From NCBI RefSeq assembly GCF_001984175.1, contig NZ_MTQP01000068.1:992001-1056000 (forward strand): a stretch of DNA of 64,000 bases, read 5' to 3'. Made by a program: the position numbers and the translations under genes. Position 1 is the first letter of the stretch, and each line of letters begins with the position of its first letter. Under the pieces are notes generated by a model. That model was not told the origin of the DNA and did not search any database. It saw only the letters and a list, made by a program, of their open reading frames with translations. Origin of the DNA: Saccharothrix sp. ALI-22-I. GTDB taxonomy: Bacteria > Actinomycetota > Actinomycetes > Mycobacteriales > Pseudonocardiaceae. This document shows positions 9,319-22,450 of this stretch, in pieces.

Positions 9319-10547
9319 TCCCCGGCCGGATCAAGGTCCAGATCGGTGCGTTCGTGCTGATCGCGCTGGTCGGCGTGAGCTACGTCGGCGCCCGTTACGT
9401 CGGGCTCGGCCGGCTGTTCGGCGCGTCCGGGTACGTGGTGACGATGCAGCTGGCCGACTCCGGCGGCGTGTTCACCAACGCTGAGGTCACCTACCGCGGC
9501 GTCGGTGTCGGCAGGGTCGGGCAGATGCGGCTGACCGCCGACGGGCTGGAGGTCGACCTCGACATCGACCCGAGCGCGCCCGCCATCCCCGCCGACCTGG
9601 AGGCCGTCGTCGCCAACCGGTCCGCGGTGGGCGAGCAGTTCGTCGACCTGCGGCCGCGTGGCGAGGACGGGCCGTACCTGGAGGCCGGGTCGGTCATCCC
9701 GCGCACGGCGACCAAGACGCCGCCGCCGGTCGACACGCTGTTGACCAACCTCGACGAGTTCGCCAAATCGGTGCCGACGGACTCGCTGCGGACCGTGGTG
9801 GACGAGCTGGACCTGGCGTTCAGCGGCACCGGGCCGGACCTCCAGGTGCTGCTGGACAACACCAGGGTGTTCACCCAGGCGGCCACCGAGCACCTGCCGC
9901 AGACCAAGGCGTTGATCGACGACGGGTTGGTCGTGCTGAACACACAGGCCGCGCAGGGCAGCGCGATCCGGTCGTTCTCCACCGACCTGCGGGCGCTGGC
10001 GGAGCAGCTGAAGAACTCCGACACCGACATCCGGCGGCTGATCGGGGTGTCGCCGCAGGCCGCCGAGCAGGTGTCGGCGCTGCTGCGGGAGACCGGGCCC
10101 AACCTGGGTGTGGTGTTGGCCAACCTGCTGACCACGGGGAACATCCTGGTCACGCGGCTGGACGGGCTGGAGCAGATCGCCGTCACCTACCCGATCGTGG
10201 TCGGCGGCGGGTTCTCCGTGGCGAAGGGCGACGGGACGGGTGCGCACTTCGGGCTGGCCCTGAACGTGTTCGACCCGCCGCCGTGCACGGTCGGCTACGA
10301 GGGCACGAAGATCCGGCAGGGCACCGACACCAGCCCGGCCGAGCTGAACACCCAGGCTTACTGCGCGTTGGCGCGGGGCAGCGCCACCGGCGTTCGGGGC
10401 GCGCAGAACGCGCCTTACGGTGGCACCCCGACCACGCCCACCGGTCACGCGACGTCGCAGCCGGGGCAGGAACCGACGGCATCGGGCGAGGCCGCCGAGA
10501 CGCCGGTGCTGACCAGCCTGGGGCAGTTGCTCGGGCTGCCGGGCTGA
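9315..10547 (+). CDS. mceF: Mce family protein F
   Basis: 410 residues, GTG start overlapping mceE by 4 bp. N-terminal anchor (about 8-28, VQIGAFVLIALVGVSYVGA), MCE domain (about 35-115, NAEVTYRGVGVGRVGQM, GEQFVDLRP), helical region, then a low-complexity C-terminus rich in Thr, Gly and Pro. Sixth and last Mce subunit. Confidence 0.92.
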   Translation: MIPGRIKVQIGAFVLIALVGVSYVGARYVGLGRLFGASGYVVTMQLADSGGVFTNAEVTYRGVGVGRVGQMRLTADGLEVDLDIDPSAPAIPADLEAVVANRSAVGEQFVDLRPRGEDGPYLEAGSVIPRTATKTPPPVDTLLTNLDEFAKSVPTDSLRTVVDELDLAFSGTGPDLQVLLDNTRVFTQAATEHLPQTKALIDDGLVVLNTQAAQGSAIRSFSTDLRALAEQLKNSDTDIRRLIGVSPQAAEQVSALLRETGPNLGVVLANLLTTGNILVTRLDGLEQIAVTYPIVVGGGFSVAKGDGTGAHFGLALNVFDPPPCTVGYEGTKIRQGTDTSPAELNTQAYCALARGSATGVRGAQNAPYGGTPTTPTGHATSQPGQEPTASGEAAETPVLTSLGQLLGLPG

Positions 10548-10558
10548 GGAGGGACGCG

Positions 10559-11086
10559 ATGGACGTTCGACGTTCGTTCCGAACGAATTGGGTACTGCCG
10601 GTCGCGGCCGTGCTGGCGGTGTTGGCCGCCGGTTACGCGGTGTTGGCCGGGGGGTGGTGGTGGAGCGCGTCGACCAACGACTCGGTGGCGTTCTCGCGGG
10701 AGCGGGACGAGGTGCTGCGGGTCGGGCAGGTCGGGATCGCGAACTTCACCACGCTCGACTACAAGAGGGTGGACGAAGACCTCAAGCGGTGGCTCGACTC
10801 GTCCACCGGCGAGCTGCGCAGCGAGATCGAGAACGGCAGGGACAGCCGCAAGAAGCAGATCGAGGACGCCAAGACGACGACCGTGAGCCGGGTGCTCGAC
10901 GCGGCCGTCACCGAACTGGACTCGCGGGCCGGGAAGGCGCACCTGATCGCCGTCGTGGAGACCACCGTGACGCCGGAGGGCGGGCAGGCGGTGAAGAAGG
11001 TCAACCGGTACCAGACGGACCTGGCCCGCACCGATGCCGGTTGGAAGCTCAGCGCGCTGGGGCCGGTCGCGGCCGGCGGCGCGTGA
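10559..11086 (+). CDS. Mce-associated membrane protein 1
   Basis: 175 residues. One N-terminal transmembrane helix (about 12-31, LPVAAVLAVLAAGYAVLAGG) and a soluble domain resembling the NTF2-like Mce-associated (Mas) proteins that follow mce operons. The start ATG is 11 bp after mceF, with GAGGAGGGA upstream. Mas proteins are reported to stabilise the Mce transporter; that role here is inferred from position and topology. Confidence 0.75.
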   Translation: MDVRRSFRTNWVLPVAAVLAVLAAGYAVLAGGWWWSASTNDSVAFSRERDEVLRVGQVGIANFTTLDYKRVDEDLKRWLDSSTGELRSEIENGRDSRKKQIEDAKTTTVSRVLDAAVTELDSRAGKAHLIAVVETTVTPEGGQAVKKVNRYQTDLARTDAGWKLSALGPVAAGGA

Positions 11087-11104
11087 CCCGAGGAGATGAC
11101 GTCA

Positions 11105-12193
11105 GTGCCACCGTCCCGCCGCCGCCCCGTCCCGACCACGCCGACCACCCGCCCACGCGTCGCCGGCCTGCGCAAACGCCCCGCGCCCGCCGCCCCTGAG
11201 CTCGATGCCCAGGCCACGCCGGTCGAGGACAGCCGAGCGGACGGGGCAAGCGTCAACGGCTCCAGCACCCAGGACATCCGGGCTGAGCGCTTGGGGACCG
11301 AAGACGAGCAGGTCGAGGACGCTGGGGGCGCACGCGGTCGCGGCAAGCGCTCGCGGGTCCAGGACGCCCAGGCTGAGCGCTCGCGGGCAGACGAGCAGGC
11401 CGACGAGGAGTCGGCCGAGGCCGACCGGGCCGACGCGGCGTCGGCCAAAGCCGCTGGTCTGATCGAGCCTGGTGAGGGCGTGGTCGAGGACGACGTGCCC
11501 GAGCCCGCACCGCGCCCCCGCCCGACCGGTCGCCGCAAGCGCACCGGCGAGGCGGTGGCCCCGAGCGTCCTCGACGACCAGCGGCACAAGCCCGGTGAGA
11601 CCGACTGGGCCGCCCGGTACCGGGCCTCCACCACCGGCAAGTCCTCCGTGCACGAGCCGGCCCGGTCGGGCCTCGGCCTGCCGATCGCGCTGTTCGTGCT
11701 GGCCGGTCTGCTGGTCGGGCTGGGCGTGTGGTTCCAGAACCAGGCGAGCGGCGTCCGCTACAACAAGGCGCTGGTGGACAGCGCGGGCACCACCGAAGTC
11801 GCCGGGCAGGCCCGCGAGGCGGTGGAGAAGGCGTTCTCCTACGACTTCACCGACGTCTCCGCGACCGAGCAGGCCGCCGACGAACTGCTGGTCGGCAAGG
11901 CCAAGTGCCAGTACAACGCGATCTTCGACCCGGTCCGCAAGCTCGCGCCCGAGCAGAAGCTCGTGGTCACGGTGAAGGCCGTGTCCAGCGGCGTGACCTC
12001 GCTCGACGGCGACCGCGCCACCGTGCTGCTGTTCCTCGACCAGGTCACCACCCGCACCACCGACAACCAGAGCGGTGGCGGCATCGCCATGATGCGGGTG
12101 GGCGCGCAGAAGGTCGACGGACGGTGGCGGGTCGACAACATGGAGATGTTCGGCCAGACCGGCGACCAGGCGGGCCAGACCGCCAAGTGCTGA
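11105..12193 (+). CDS. Mce-associated membrane protein 2 with disordered N-terminal half
   Basis: 362 residues from the GTG at 11105, which sits 9 nt after AGGAG; an ATG at 11096 directly abuts that site and is less likely. Residues 1 to about 190 are low-complexity, rich in Arg, Ala, Glu and Asp, with imperfect DNA repeats around GGCTGAGCGCT. A transmembrane helix follows (about 196-215, LPIALFVLAGLLVGLGVWF), then an extracytoplasmic domain typical of Mce-associated proteins. Last gene of the operon; 468 bp then separate it from rpoB. Confidence 0.7.
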   Translation: MPPSRRRPVPTTPTTRPRVAGLRKRPAPAAPELDAQATPVEDSRADGASVNGSSTQDIRAERLGTEDEQVEDAGGARGRGKRSRVQDAQAERSRADEQADEESAEADRADAASAKAAGLIEPGEGVVEDDVPEPAPRPRPTGRRKRTGEAVAPSVLDDQRHKPGETDWAARYRASTTGKSSVHEPARSGLGLPIALFVLAGLLVGLGVWFQNQASGVRYNKALVDSAGTTEVAGQAREAVEKAFSYDFTDVSATEQAADELLVGKAKCQYNAIFDPVRKLAPEQKLVVTVKAVSSGVTSLDGDRATVLLFLDQVTTRTTDNQSGGGIAMMRVGAQKVDGRWRVDNMEMFGQTGDQAGQTAKC

Positions 12194-12661
12194 CGCTGCG
12201 TCGCGGAACGGCTGCTCAGACGTCCATTCAGGACTCGTGTGCCCTTCTTCCCGTTCAGCACAACGTGATCCGCATCACAATTTTCTGCCGGTGACCGAAC
12301 GGAGTCGCAACCTTCTCCCTTCGGGGTCTGAAGGCCCGCCAAAGGTTCACTCGTGCTCACGTCCATGTATTTTCGCAGGTCACGGCGATAACTCCGCGTT
12401 AGCACGCCTTGCGCCAGTGGAGTGATCGCCGCGTGGCATCTTGACTGTGGGCGTCGGCGGGGTCACTCTGTCGGTGAGCACGAGAAAGGTCCTTCCAGGT
12501 GCCTCTCGACAGTTGCCGCGCGCGTGGCTAGACTGCTCCTTTGCGCTGCCCTCTTTCCGTTTGCCCTTCGCCGAGAGCTGGATTGCCGGGCATCGCCGCA
12601 CCCTTGACAGCCGTGCTAGTTCCGCTGACTAGCCAGCTACCTGTCCCTGGAAGGACGCATC
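12194..12661 (+). promoter_or_regulatory. rpoBC upstream region
   Basis: A 468-bp gap without a convincing gene. It contains the promoter candidate at 12506-12534. A second one starts with a perfect TTGACA (12604-12609) with only weak -10 matches (TGACTA around 12626). A GGAAGGA ribosome-binding site (12649-12655) lies 6 nt before the TTG start of rpoB. The stretch up to about 12430 is less GC-rich than its surroundings. The long distance from the Mce operon means rpoBC is transcribed from here and not read through from rplJL. Confidence 0.6.
12506..12534 (+). promoter_or_regulatory. Candidate sigma-70-type promoter of rpoBC
   Basis: TCGACA (12506-12511), a 17-nt spacer, then TAGACT (12529-12534). 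The -35 differs from TTGACA at one base, and TAGACT is a good actinobacterial -10 (TANNNT). The expected start is near 12541, giving a leader of about 120 nt. Confidence 0.5.
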
Positions 12662-15600
12662 TTGGCGATCTCTCGCGCGACCAAGGCCACTGCTGCGACC
12701 AACTCCACGTCGGGGATTCCCGGAGCGCCGAAGCGAGTCTCTTTCGCGAAGATCCACGAACCGCTTCAGACGCCCAACCTGCTCGACCTGCAGATCCAGT
12801 CGTTCGAATGGCTCACCGGCGACGAGGCGTGGTTCCAGCGCCGCGTCGACGAAGGTGACGAGGCCCCGACCGGCGGCCTCGAGGAGGTCTTGAACGAGAT
12901 CTCCCCGATCGAAGACTTCTCCGGCTCGATGTCGCTCTCCTTCTCCGACCCGCGCTTCGACGAGGTCAAGGCCTCGACCGAGGAGTGCAAGGACAAGGAC
13001 ATGACGTACGCCGCCCCGTTGTTCGTCACGGCGGAGTTCACCAACCACACCACTGGCGAGATCAAGAGCCAGACCGTGTTCATGGGTGACTTCCCGATGA
13101 TGACCGACAAGGGCACGTTCATCATCAACGGCACCGAGCGGGTCGTGGTTTCCCAGCTCGTCCGCTCGCCGGGTGTCTACTACGACACCGCGATCGACAA
13201 GACGACCGACAAGGACGTCTTCAGCGTCAAGATCATCCCGTCCCGGGGTGCCTGGCTGGAGTTCGACGTCGACAAGCGCGACACCGTGGGTGTCCGCATC
13301 GACCGCAAGCGCCGTCAGCCGGTGACCGTGCTGCTGAAGGCGTTGGGTTGGACCACCGAGCAGATCCGCGAGCGCTTCTCGTTCAGCGAGACGCTGCTGA
13401 CGACGCTGGAGAAGGACCACACCGCGGGCACCGACGAGGCGCTGCTCGACATCTACCGCAAGCTGCGCCCGGGCGAGCCGCCGACGAAGGAGTCCGCGCA
13501 GGCGCTGCTGGAGAACTTGTTCTTCAAGGACAAGCGCTACGACCTGGCGAAGGTCGGCCGCTACAAGATCAACAAGAAGCTGGGCCTGGCCTCCCCGATC
13601 TCCACGGGTGTGCTGACCGAGGACGACATCGTCACCACGATCGAGTACCTGGTCCGCCTGCACGCCGGTGAGACGTCGATGAAGCCGGGCGAGACCGAGG
13701 TGCCCGTCGAGGTCGACGACATCGACCACTTCGGCAACCGCCGCCTGCGCACCGTCGGCGAGCTGATCCAGAACCAGATCCGGGTCGGCCTGTCCCGCAT
13801 GGAGCGCGTCGTGCGTGAGCGCATGACGACCCAGGACGTCGAGGCCATCACGCCGCAGACCCTGATCAACATCCGCCCGGTGGTGGCGGCGATCAAGGAG
13901 TTCTTCGGCACCTCGCAGCTGTCGCAGTTCATGGACCAGATCAACCCGCTCGCGGGCCTGACCCACAAGCGCCGCCTGTCGGCGCTGGGTCCCGGCGGTC
14001 TGTCCCGTGAACGGGCCGGCATGGAGGTCCGCGACGTCCACCCGTCGCACTACGGCCGCATGTGCCCGATCGAGACGCCGGAAGGCCCGAACATCGGTCT
14101 GATCGGCTCGCTGTCCTCCTTCGGGCGGGTGAACCCGTTCGGCTTCATCGAGACGCCGTACCGCAAGGTCGTCGATGGCCGGGTCACCGACCAGATCGAC
14201 TACCTGACGGCCGACGAGGAAGACCGGTACGTCAAGGCGCAGGCCAACGCCAAGATCGACGAGGACGGCAACTTCACCGAGGACCGCGTCCTGGTCCGCA
14301 AGAAGGGCGGCGAGGTCGAGTTCATCGACCCGGGCGACGTCGACTACATGGACGTCTCGCCGCGTCAGATGGTCTCCGCCGCGACCGCGCTCATCCCGTT
14401 CCTGGAGCACGACGACGCGAACCGCGCCCTGATGGGCGCGAACATGCAGCGTCAGGCGGTGCCGCTGCTGCGCAGCGAGTCCCCGCTGGTCGGCACGGGC
14501 ATGGAGCTGCGCGTCGCGGTCGACGCCGGTGACGTCGTGGTGGTCAAGAAGACCGGTGTGGTGGAGGAGATCTCCGCCGACTACATCACGGTCATGGCCG
14601 ACGACGGCTCGCGGCAGACCTACGCGCTGCACAAGTTCCGCCGGTCCAACCAGGGCAGCTGCATCAACCAGAAGCCCATCGTCAACGAAGGTGACCGGGT
14701 CGAGTCGGGCCAGGTCATCGCGGACGGACCGTGCACCGAGAACGGCGAGATGGCGCTGGGCAAGAACCTGCTCGTCGCGATCATGCCGTGGGAGGGTCAC
14801 AACTACGAGGACGCGATCATCCTCTCCCAGCGCATCGTGCAGGACGACGTCCTGACCTCGATCCACATCGAGGAGCACGAGATCGACGCGCGGGACACCA
14901 AGCTGGGCGCCGAGGAGATCACCCGGGACATCCCGAACGTCTCCGAGGAGGTGCTGGCCGACCTCGACGAGCGCGGCATCATCCGCATCGGCGCCGAGGT
15001 CCAGCCGGGCGACATCCTGGTCGGCAAGGTCACGCCCAAGGGCGAGACCGAGCTGACCCCGGAGGAGCGCCTGCTGCGCGCCATCTTCGGCGAGAAGGCC
15101 CGCGAGGTCCGCGACACGTCGCTGAAGGTGCCGCACGGCGAGCGCGGCAAGGTCATCGGCATCCGCGTGTTCAGCCGTGAGGACGACGACGAGCTGCCCC
15201 CGGGCGTCAACGAGCTGGTCCGCGTCTACGTCGCCCAGAAGCGCAAGATCCAGGACGGCGACAAGCTCGCCGGCCGCCACGGCAACAAGGGCGTCATCGG
15301 CAAGATCCTCCCGGTCGAGGACATGCCGTTCCTGGAGGACGGCACGCCGGTCGACATCGTGCTGAACACGCACGGTGTGCCGCGTCGTATGAACATCGGC
15401 CAGGTCTTGGAGACCCACCTCGGGTGGATCGCCAAGCAGGGCTGGAGCATCAACGGCGACCCGGACTGGGCGAAGAACCTGCCGACGGAGCTGTACGAGG
15501 TCGACCCCGACACCAAGACCGCGACCCCGGTCTTCGACGGCGCCCGCGAGGACGAGCTGATGGGCCTGCTCGGCTCGACGCTGCCCAACCGCGACGGCGA

Positions 15601-16144
15601 GCGCCTGGTGAAGGAGGACGGCAAGGCGGTGCTCCTGGACGGGCGCAGCGGCGAACCGTTCCCGTTCCCCGTGTCGGTCGGCTACATGTACATCCTCAAG
15701 CTCGGCCACCTGGTGGACGACAAGATCCACGCCCGGTCGACCGGCCCGTACTCGATGATCACGCAGCAGCCGCTGGGTGGTAAGGCGCAGTTCGGTGGCC
15801 AGCGCTTCGGTGAGATGGAGTGCTGGGCGATGCAGGCCTACGGCGCCGCCTACACCCTGCAGGAACTGCTCACCATCAAGTCCGACGACGTGCTCGGCCG
15901 CGTGAAGGTCTACGAGGCCATCGTCAAGGGCGAGAACATCCCGGAGCCGGGTATCCCGGAGTCCTTCAAGGTGCTGCTCAAGGAGCTCCAGTCGCTGTGC
16001 CTCAACGTCGAGGTGTTGTCTTCGGACGGCGCCGCGATCGAGATGCGCGACGGCGACGACGAAGACCTGGAGCGCGCGGCCGCGAACCTCGGCATCAACC
16101 TGTCGAGGTCCGAGTCGCCGTCCGTGGACGACGTCGTCAACTGA
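12662..16144 (+). CDS. rpoB: RNA polymerase beta subunit
   Basis: 1160 residues, the usual actinobacterial size. The start is TTG with GGAAGGA 6 nt upstream; M. tuberculosis rpoB also starts with TTG. It forms half of the polymerase active-site cleft. The rifampicin-binding region runs from about residue 415 to 460: FFGTSQLSQFMDQ, then INPLAGL, THKRRLSALGPGG. Compared with the usual DQNNPLSGL, residue 427 is Ile and 431 is Ala (E. coli 518 and 522), while the key Asp425, His435 and Ser440 (E. coli 516, 526, 531) are standard. Followed by rpoC after 109 bp. Confidence 0.98.
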   Translation: MAISRATKATAATNSTSGIPGAPKRVSFAKIHEPLQTPNLLDLQIQSFEWLTGDEAWFQRRVDEGDEAPTGGLEEVLNEISPIEDFSGSMSLSFSDPRFDEVKASTEECKDKDMTYAAPLFVTAEFTNHTTGEIKSQTVFMGDFPMMTDKGTFIINGTERVVVSQLVRSPGVYYDTAIDKTTDKDVFSVKIIPSRGAWLEFDVDKRDTVGVRIDRKRRQPVTVLLKALGWTTEQIRERFSFSETLLTTLEKDHTAGTDEALLDIYRKLRPGEPPTKESAQALLENLFFKDKRYDLAKVGRYKINKKLGLASPISTGVLTEDDIVTTIEYLVRLHAGETSMKPGETEVPVEVDDIDHFGNRRLRTVGELIQNQIRVGLSRMERVVRERMTTQDVEAITPQTLINIRPVVAAIKEFFGTSQLSQFMDQINPLAGLTHKRRLSALGPGGLSRERAGMEVRDVHPSHYGRMCPIETPEGPNIGLIGSLSSFGRVNPFGFIETPYRKVVDGRVTDQIDYLTADEEDRYVKAQANAKIDEDGNFTEDRVLVRKKGGEVEFIDPGDVDYMDVSPRQMVSAATALIPFLEHDDANRALMGANMQRQAVPLLRSESPLVGTGMELRVAVDAGDVVVVKKTGVVEEISADYITVMADDGSRQTYALHKFRRSNQGSCINQKPIVNEGDRVESGQVIADGPCTENGEMALGKNLLVAIMPWEGHNYEDAIILSQRIVQDDVLTSIHIEEHEIDARDTKLGAEEITRDIPNVSEEVLADLDERGIIRIGAEVQPGDILVGKVTPKGETELTPEERLLRAIFGEKAREVRDTSLKVPHGERGKVIGIRVFSREDDDELPPGVNELVRVYVAQKRKIQDGDKLAGRHGNKGVIGKILPVEDMPFLEDGTPVDIVLNTHGVPRRMNIGQVLETHLGWIAKQGWSINGDPDWAKNLPTELYEVDPDTKTATPVFDGAREDELMGLLGSTLPNRDGERLVKEDGKAVLLDGRSGEPFPFPVSVGYMYILKLGHLVDDKIHARSTGPYSMITQQPLGGKAQFGGQRFGEMECWAMQAYGAAYTLQELLTIKSDDVLGRVKVYEAIVKGENIPEPGIPESFKVLLKELQSLCLNVEVLSSDGAAIEMRDGDDEDLERAAANLGINLSRSESPSVDDVVN

Positions 16145-16253
16145 CCCTCGTCGGTCACCGGGGGTGCCCTATCCGCGCCCCCGGTGACCCCGCCACCAGC
16201 TCCCAAGCACCGCCTTTCGGGGCAACGAAACAAATAAGGGGAAGAGAGTAGAC

Positions 16254-20150
<3,897 letters not shown>

Positions 20151-20170
20151 AGTCAGACCGCATGAGCCAG

Positions 20171-20197
20171 AGGCCCCGGAGCACCGCTCCGGGGCCT
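20171..20197 (+). terminator. rpoBC hairpin terminator, probably bidirectional
   Basis: A perfect 12-bp stem (AGGCCCCGGAGC, 20171-20182, with 20186-20197) and a 3-nt loop ACC lie between the convergent rpoC and 20224-21030. The core 11 bp of each arm are identical to those of the hairpin after rplO (49273-49306). A short triplicated CGGCTTGTC-like string follows at about 20198-20225. Confidence 0.8.
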
Positions 20198-20223
20198 CCG
20201 GCTTGTCCGGCTTGTCCGGCTCG

Positions 20224-21030
20224 TCACGCCGAGTGCGATCGTGCGGTGGCCGAACCGTCCAGCTCGTCCACGACGTCGCGGCCGATCTCCAGGTCGGTCG
20301 GGTTGTCGAACGGGAACCAAGGGCCCGCCGACGGCACCGCCGTGACCGGCACCAACCGGTGCCGGACCAACTGGGCGAGCGCGGCGCCCACGCCGAGGCC
20401 CTCGGTCTGCCCGGTGTCCCGCATCCGCCGCAGCACCGCCCACGACGCGGGGGTCAGCTTCACCAGTCGTAGCCACTGCCCCTGCACGACCGCCAGACTC
20501 GCGGGGCGTCCGCCCATCTGCGCCACGTACCGCCTGCTGCGGTCGAGGACGACGGGCTCGGCGTTCGACCACGGGTCACCGCACCGCCGCGCCCCCAACG
20601 CCCGCCAGCCCGGGTCGTAGGCGACGGCCAGCGGACCAGGGGCCGTGCAGAGCCGCCGGATGGTCTCCGCCGAGCACAGCACGTTGCCGAACTGCACCAT
20701 CACCGGGACGCGGCGCAGCCAGTCGTCGGCCACGGCCAGCGAGTCGAGGGAGGTGGTGCTCGCCCAGAGGGGGTTCTCGAACAGCGTGAGGTCCGTGCCG
20801 TGGAAACCGTCCGTGCGCCAGCCGACGACCGCGCCGATCCGCCACACGCCCGCGCGGCGCAACGCCGCCTTCTGCCTTCTGATCAGGGTGTCGCCGCAGA
20901 CCTCGACGAGGCTCGCCGGGCGGTCCGCGGTCACGTGCCCCAGTTCGGCGCTGCGACCCGCGGTGAGGATCACAGCCCTCGGCGGCGAGGACAGCCGGAC
21001 GGGGACGGAAACATGGGATGTTCGCCGCAT
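20224..21030 (-). CDS. Nucleotidyltransferase-fold protein with degraded active site
   Basis: 268 residues. The whole length tracks NTP_transf_3/phosphocholine-cytidylyltransferase-like enzymes: an N-terminal VILTAG strand-loop, DRPASLVEVCG, NPLWASTTSLDSL, VAYDPGWRALGARR, GDPWSNAEPVVLD, and near the end GGRPASLAVVQGQWLRLVKLT. Key residues have changed. The nucleotide loop is AGRSAEL (24-30) instead of AGxGxRL, the PK lysine is Ala39, and the metal-binding Asp of the (Y/F)GD motif is Asn116. It is therefore probably inactive, or has a binding or regulatory role. It is convergent with rpoC and on the same strand as the NB-ARC regulator 91 bp upstream. The ATG start has no strong ribosome-binding site. 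Confidence 0.6.
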   Translation of the reverse strand: MRRTSHVSVPVRLSSPPRAVILTAGRSAELGHVTADRPASLVEVCGDTLIRRQKAALRRAGVWRIGAVVGWRTDGFHGTDLTLFENPLWASTTSLDSLAVADDWLRRVPVMVQFGNVLCSAETIRRLCTAPGPLAVAYDPGWRALGARRCGDPWSNAEPVVLDRSRRYVAQMGGRPASLAVVQGQWLRLVKLTPASWAVLRRMRDTGQTEGLGVGAALAQLVRHRLVPVTAVPSAGPWFPFDNPTDLEIGRDVVDELDGSATARSHSA

Positions 21031-21036
21031 ACCAGC

Positions 21037-21071
21037 AACACTTGCCGTCCGCGCCGGTCATCGGCAGTGTT
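21037..21071. repeat. Imperfect inverted repeat before the nucleotidyltransferase-like gene
   Basis: AACACTTGCCG (21037-21047) and CGGCAGTGTT (21062-21071) pair as a 10-bp stem with one bulged T and a 14-nt loop, just upstream of the minus-strand start at 21030. It could be an operator or a leader hairpin. No experimental or comparative support can be given from one sequence. Confidence 0.35.
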
Positions 21072-21121
21072 GAGCCGTTGACTCTTGCGGTAAACATGGC
21101 CGGCGAACGCACACCGCCGCG

Positions 21122-22450
21122 TCAACAGTGGGTGGGCAGCCGGTCCAGGGCAGACCACTGTTCGAGGCGGGCCGTGGCCGCCGCCAGCTGCGCCCGATCG
21201 TCCTCCTGCTCCACCCGTTCGGCCGCGAACAACCCCAGCAGCTCGTGCAGCCGGTACCGGTCGCCGCCCAGGTGTTCGAGCATGTGCGCGCAGACCAGCG
21301 AGTACAGCAGCTGCTGGGCCTGCTCGTACTCCACCGCCGCCAGTACGGCGACCGCGGCCGTGGTGATCTCCGTGCACTTCAGGGTGCTGATCAGCCGCAG
21401 CACGCGGCGCTCCTCGTCGGCCAGGCGGCGGTAGGACCACGAGAACACGGTGCGCACGGCGACCTGGTCGTCCAAGGCGAGCACGTCCAGCCGGTTGTTC
21501 TCCTCGTCCAGGTGCCGCACCAGGTCACCCACCGACAACAGCGGGTCGGTGATGAGGTGTTCGGCGGCGATGCGCAGCGCGAGCGGCAGGTGGCCGCACC
21601 GCCGCACCAGCTCGGTCAACCCCTTCTGCGCCGAGGGGTCGGCGTCGAGCCGTGCCTTGCCGAGCGCCTCGCGCAGCAGTTCCTCCCCTTCGGCGTCGGT
21701 CAGCCGGCCCACGTCCAGCCGCTCGCCGTGGGTGCGCACCGCCAGCGCGGGCAGTGACCGACGGCTGGTCACGACCACGAAGCAGCAACCGGAACCGGGC
21801 AGCAGTGGCTGCACCTGGTCGGAGTCCGCGGCGTTGTCGAGCACCAGCAGCACCTCGCGGTCGGCGAGCATCGACCGCAACAGCGCGGCCCGGCGGGTGA
21901 GGTCCAGCGGGCCGACGTCGACGGGGGAGCCGAGCGCGAGTAGCAGTTCCTCCAGCACGTCCTCGGGTGCGGCGGGGAAACGGTCGTGGGAGAACCCGCC
22001 CAGGTCGACGAAGAGTTGGCCGTCGGGGAACCGGTGCGAGACGTCGTGCGCCCACCGCAGCGCGAGGGCGGTCTTGCCGACACCCGGAGCGCCCTCGATC
22101 ACCGCGATGCGGGACGCGCCGGGGCGGTGCAGCTTCGCCAGCAGCGCGTCGAGCTGGTCCAGGTGGCCGCGCCGCCCGACGAACCCGGCGACGGCGGCCG
22201 GCAGTTCCGCGGGCCGGGGCACGTTGCTGCCGACGAGCGCGAGCAGCGTGCCGCGGGCCTCCAGCAACTCGTCGCAGCGCCGGGCGAAGTCGACCGACGG
22301 CGGAGTGCCGTGCTTGATCTTGCTCAACCAGCCGGGTGTGTACCCCGCCAGGTCGGCGAACTTGCGCCACGACAGCCCTCGGCGCAGCAGCAGCCGTTCC
22401 AACTCCGCGGCGAACGGCGTGTGAGCACGTCTGGCTCTGGAACCTCCCAC
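21122..22450 (-). CDS. XRE-type HTH / NB-ARC (STAND) transcriptional regulator
   Basis: 442 residues from the GTG at 22450, which has GGAGG 6 nt upstream; a TTG 51 bp further upstream is less supported. An N-terminal Cro/C1-type helix-turn-helix (about 11-65, SWRKFADLAGYTPGWLSKIKHG) is followed by an NB-ARC ATPase with Walker A GAPGVGKT (120-127), Walker B LLVLDN (201-206) and a CGHLPLALR GxP-type motif, then a winged-helix/ARC2-like region. Such STAND regulators act as ATP-gated switches and often sit in actinomycete biosynthetic clusters. It is divergent from the O-methyltransferase across 192 bp, so it may control that gene or the whole accessory region. Confidence 0.8.
   Translation of the reverse strand: MGGSRARRAHTPFAAELERLLLRRGLSWRKFADLAGYTPGWLSKIKHGTPPSVDFARRCDELLEARGTLLALVGSNVPRPAELPAAVAGFVGRRGHLDQLDALLAKLHRPGASRIAVIEGAPGVGKTALALRWAHDVSHRFPDGQLFVDLGGFSHDRFPAAPEDVLEELLLALGSPVDVGPLDLTRRAALLRSMLADREVLLVLDNAADSDQVQPLLPGSGCCFVVVTSRRSLPALAVRTHGERLDVGRLTDAEGEELLREALGKARLDADPSAQKGLTELVRRCGHLPLALRIAAEHLITDPLLSVGDLVRHLDEENNRLDVLALDDQVAVRTVFSWSYRRLADEERRVLRLISTLKCTEITTAAVAVLAAVEYEQAQQLLYSLVCAHMLEHLGGDRYRLHELLGLFAAERVEQEDDRAQLAAATARLEQWSALDRLPTHC

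Noticed and set aside
13923..13985. Claim that the strain makes rifamycin and is self-resistant
   Set aside because: No rifamycin genes are in the window, and the residues may be neutral lineage differences.
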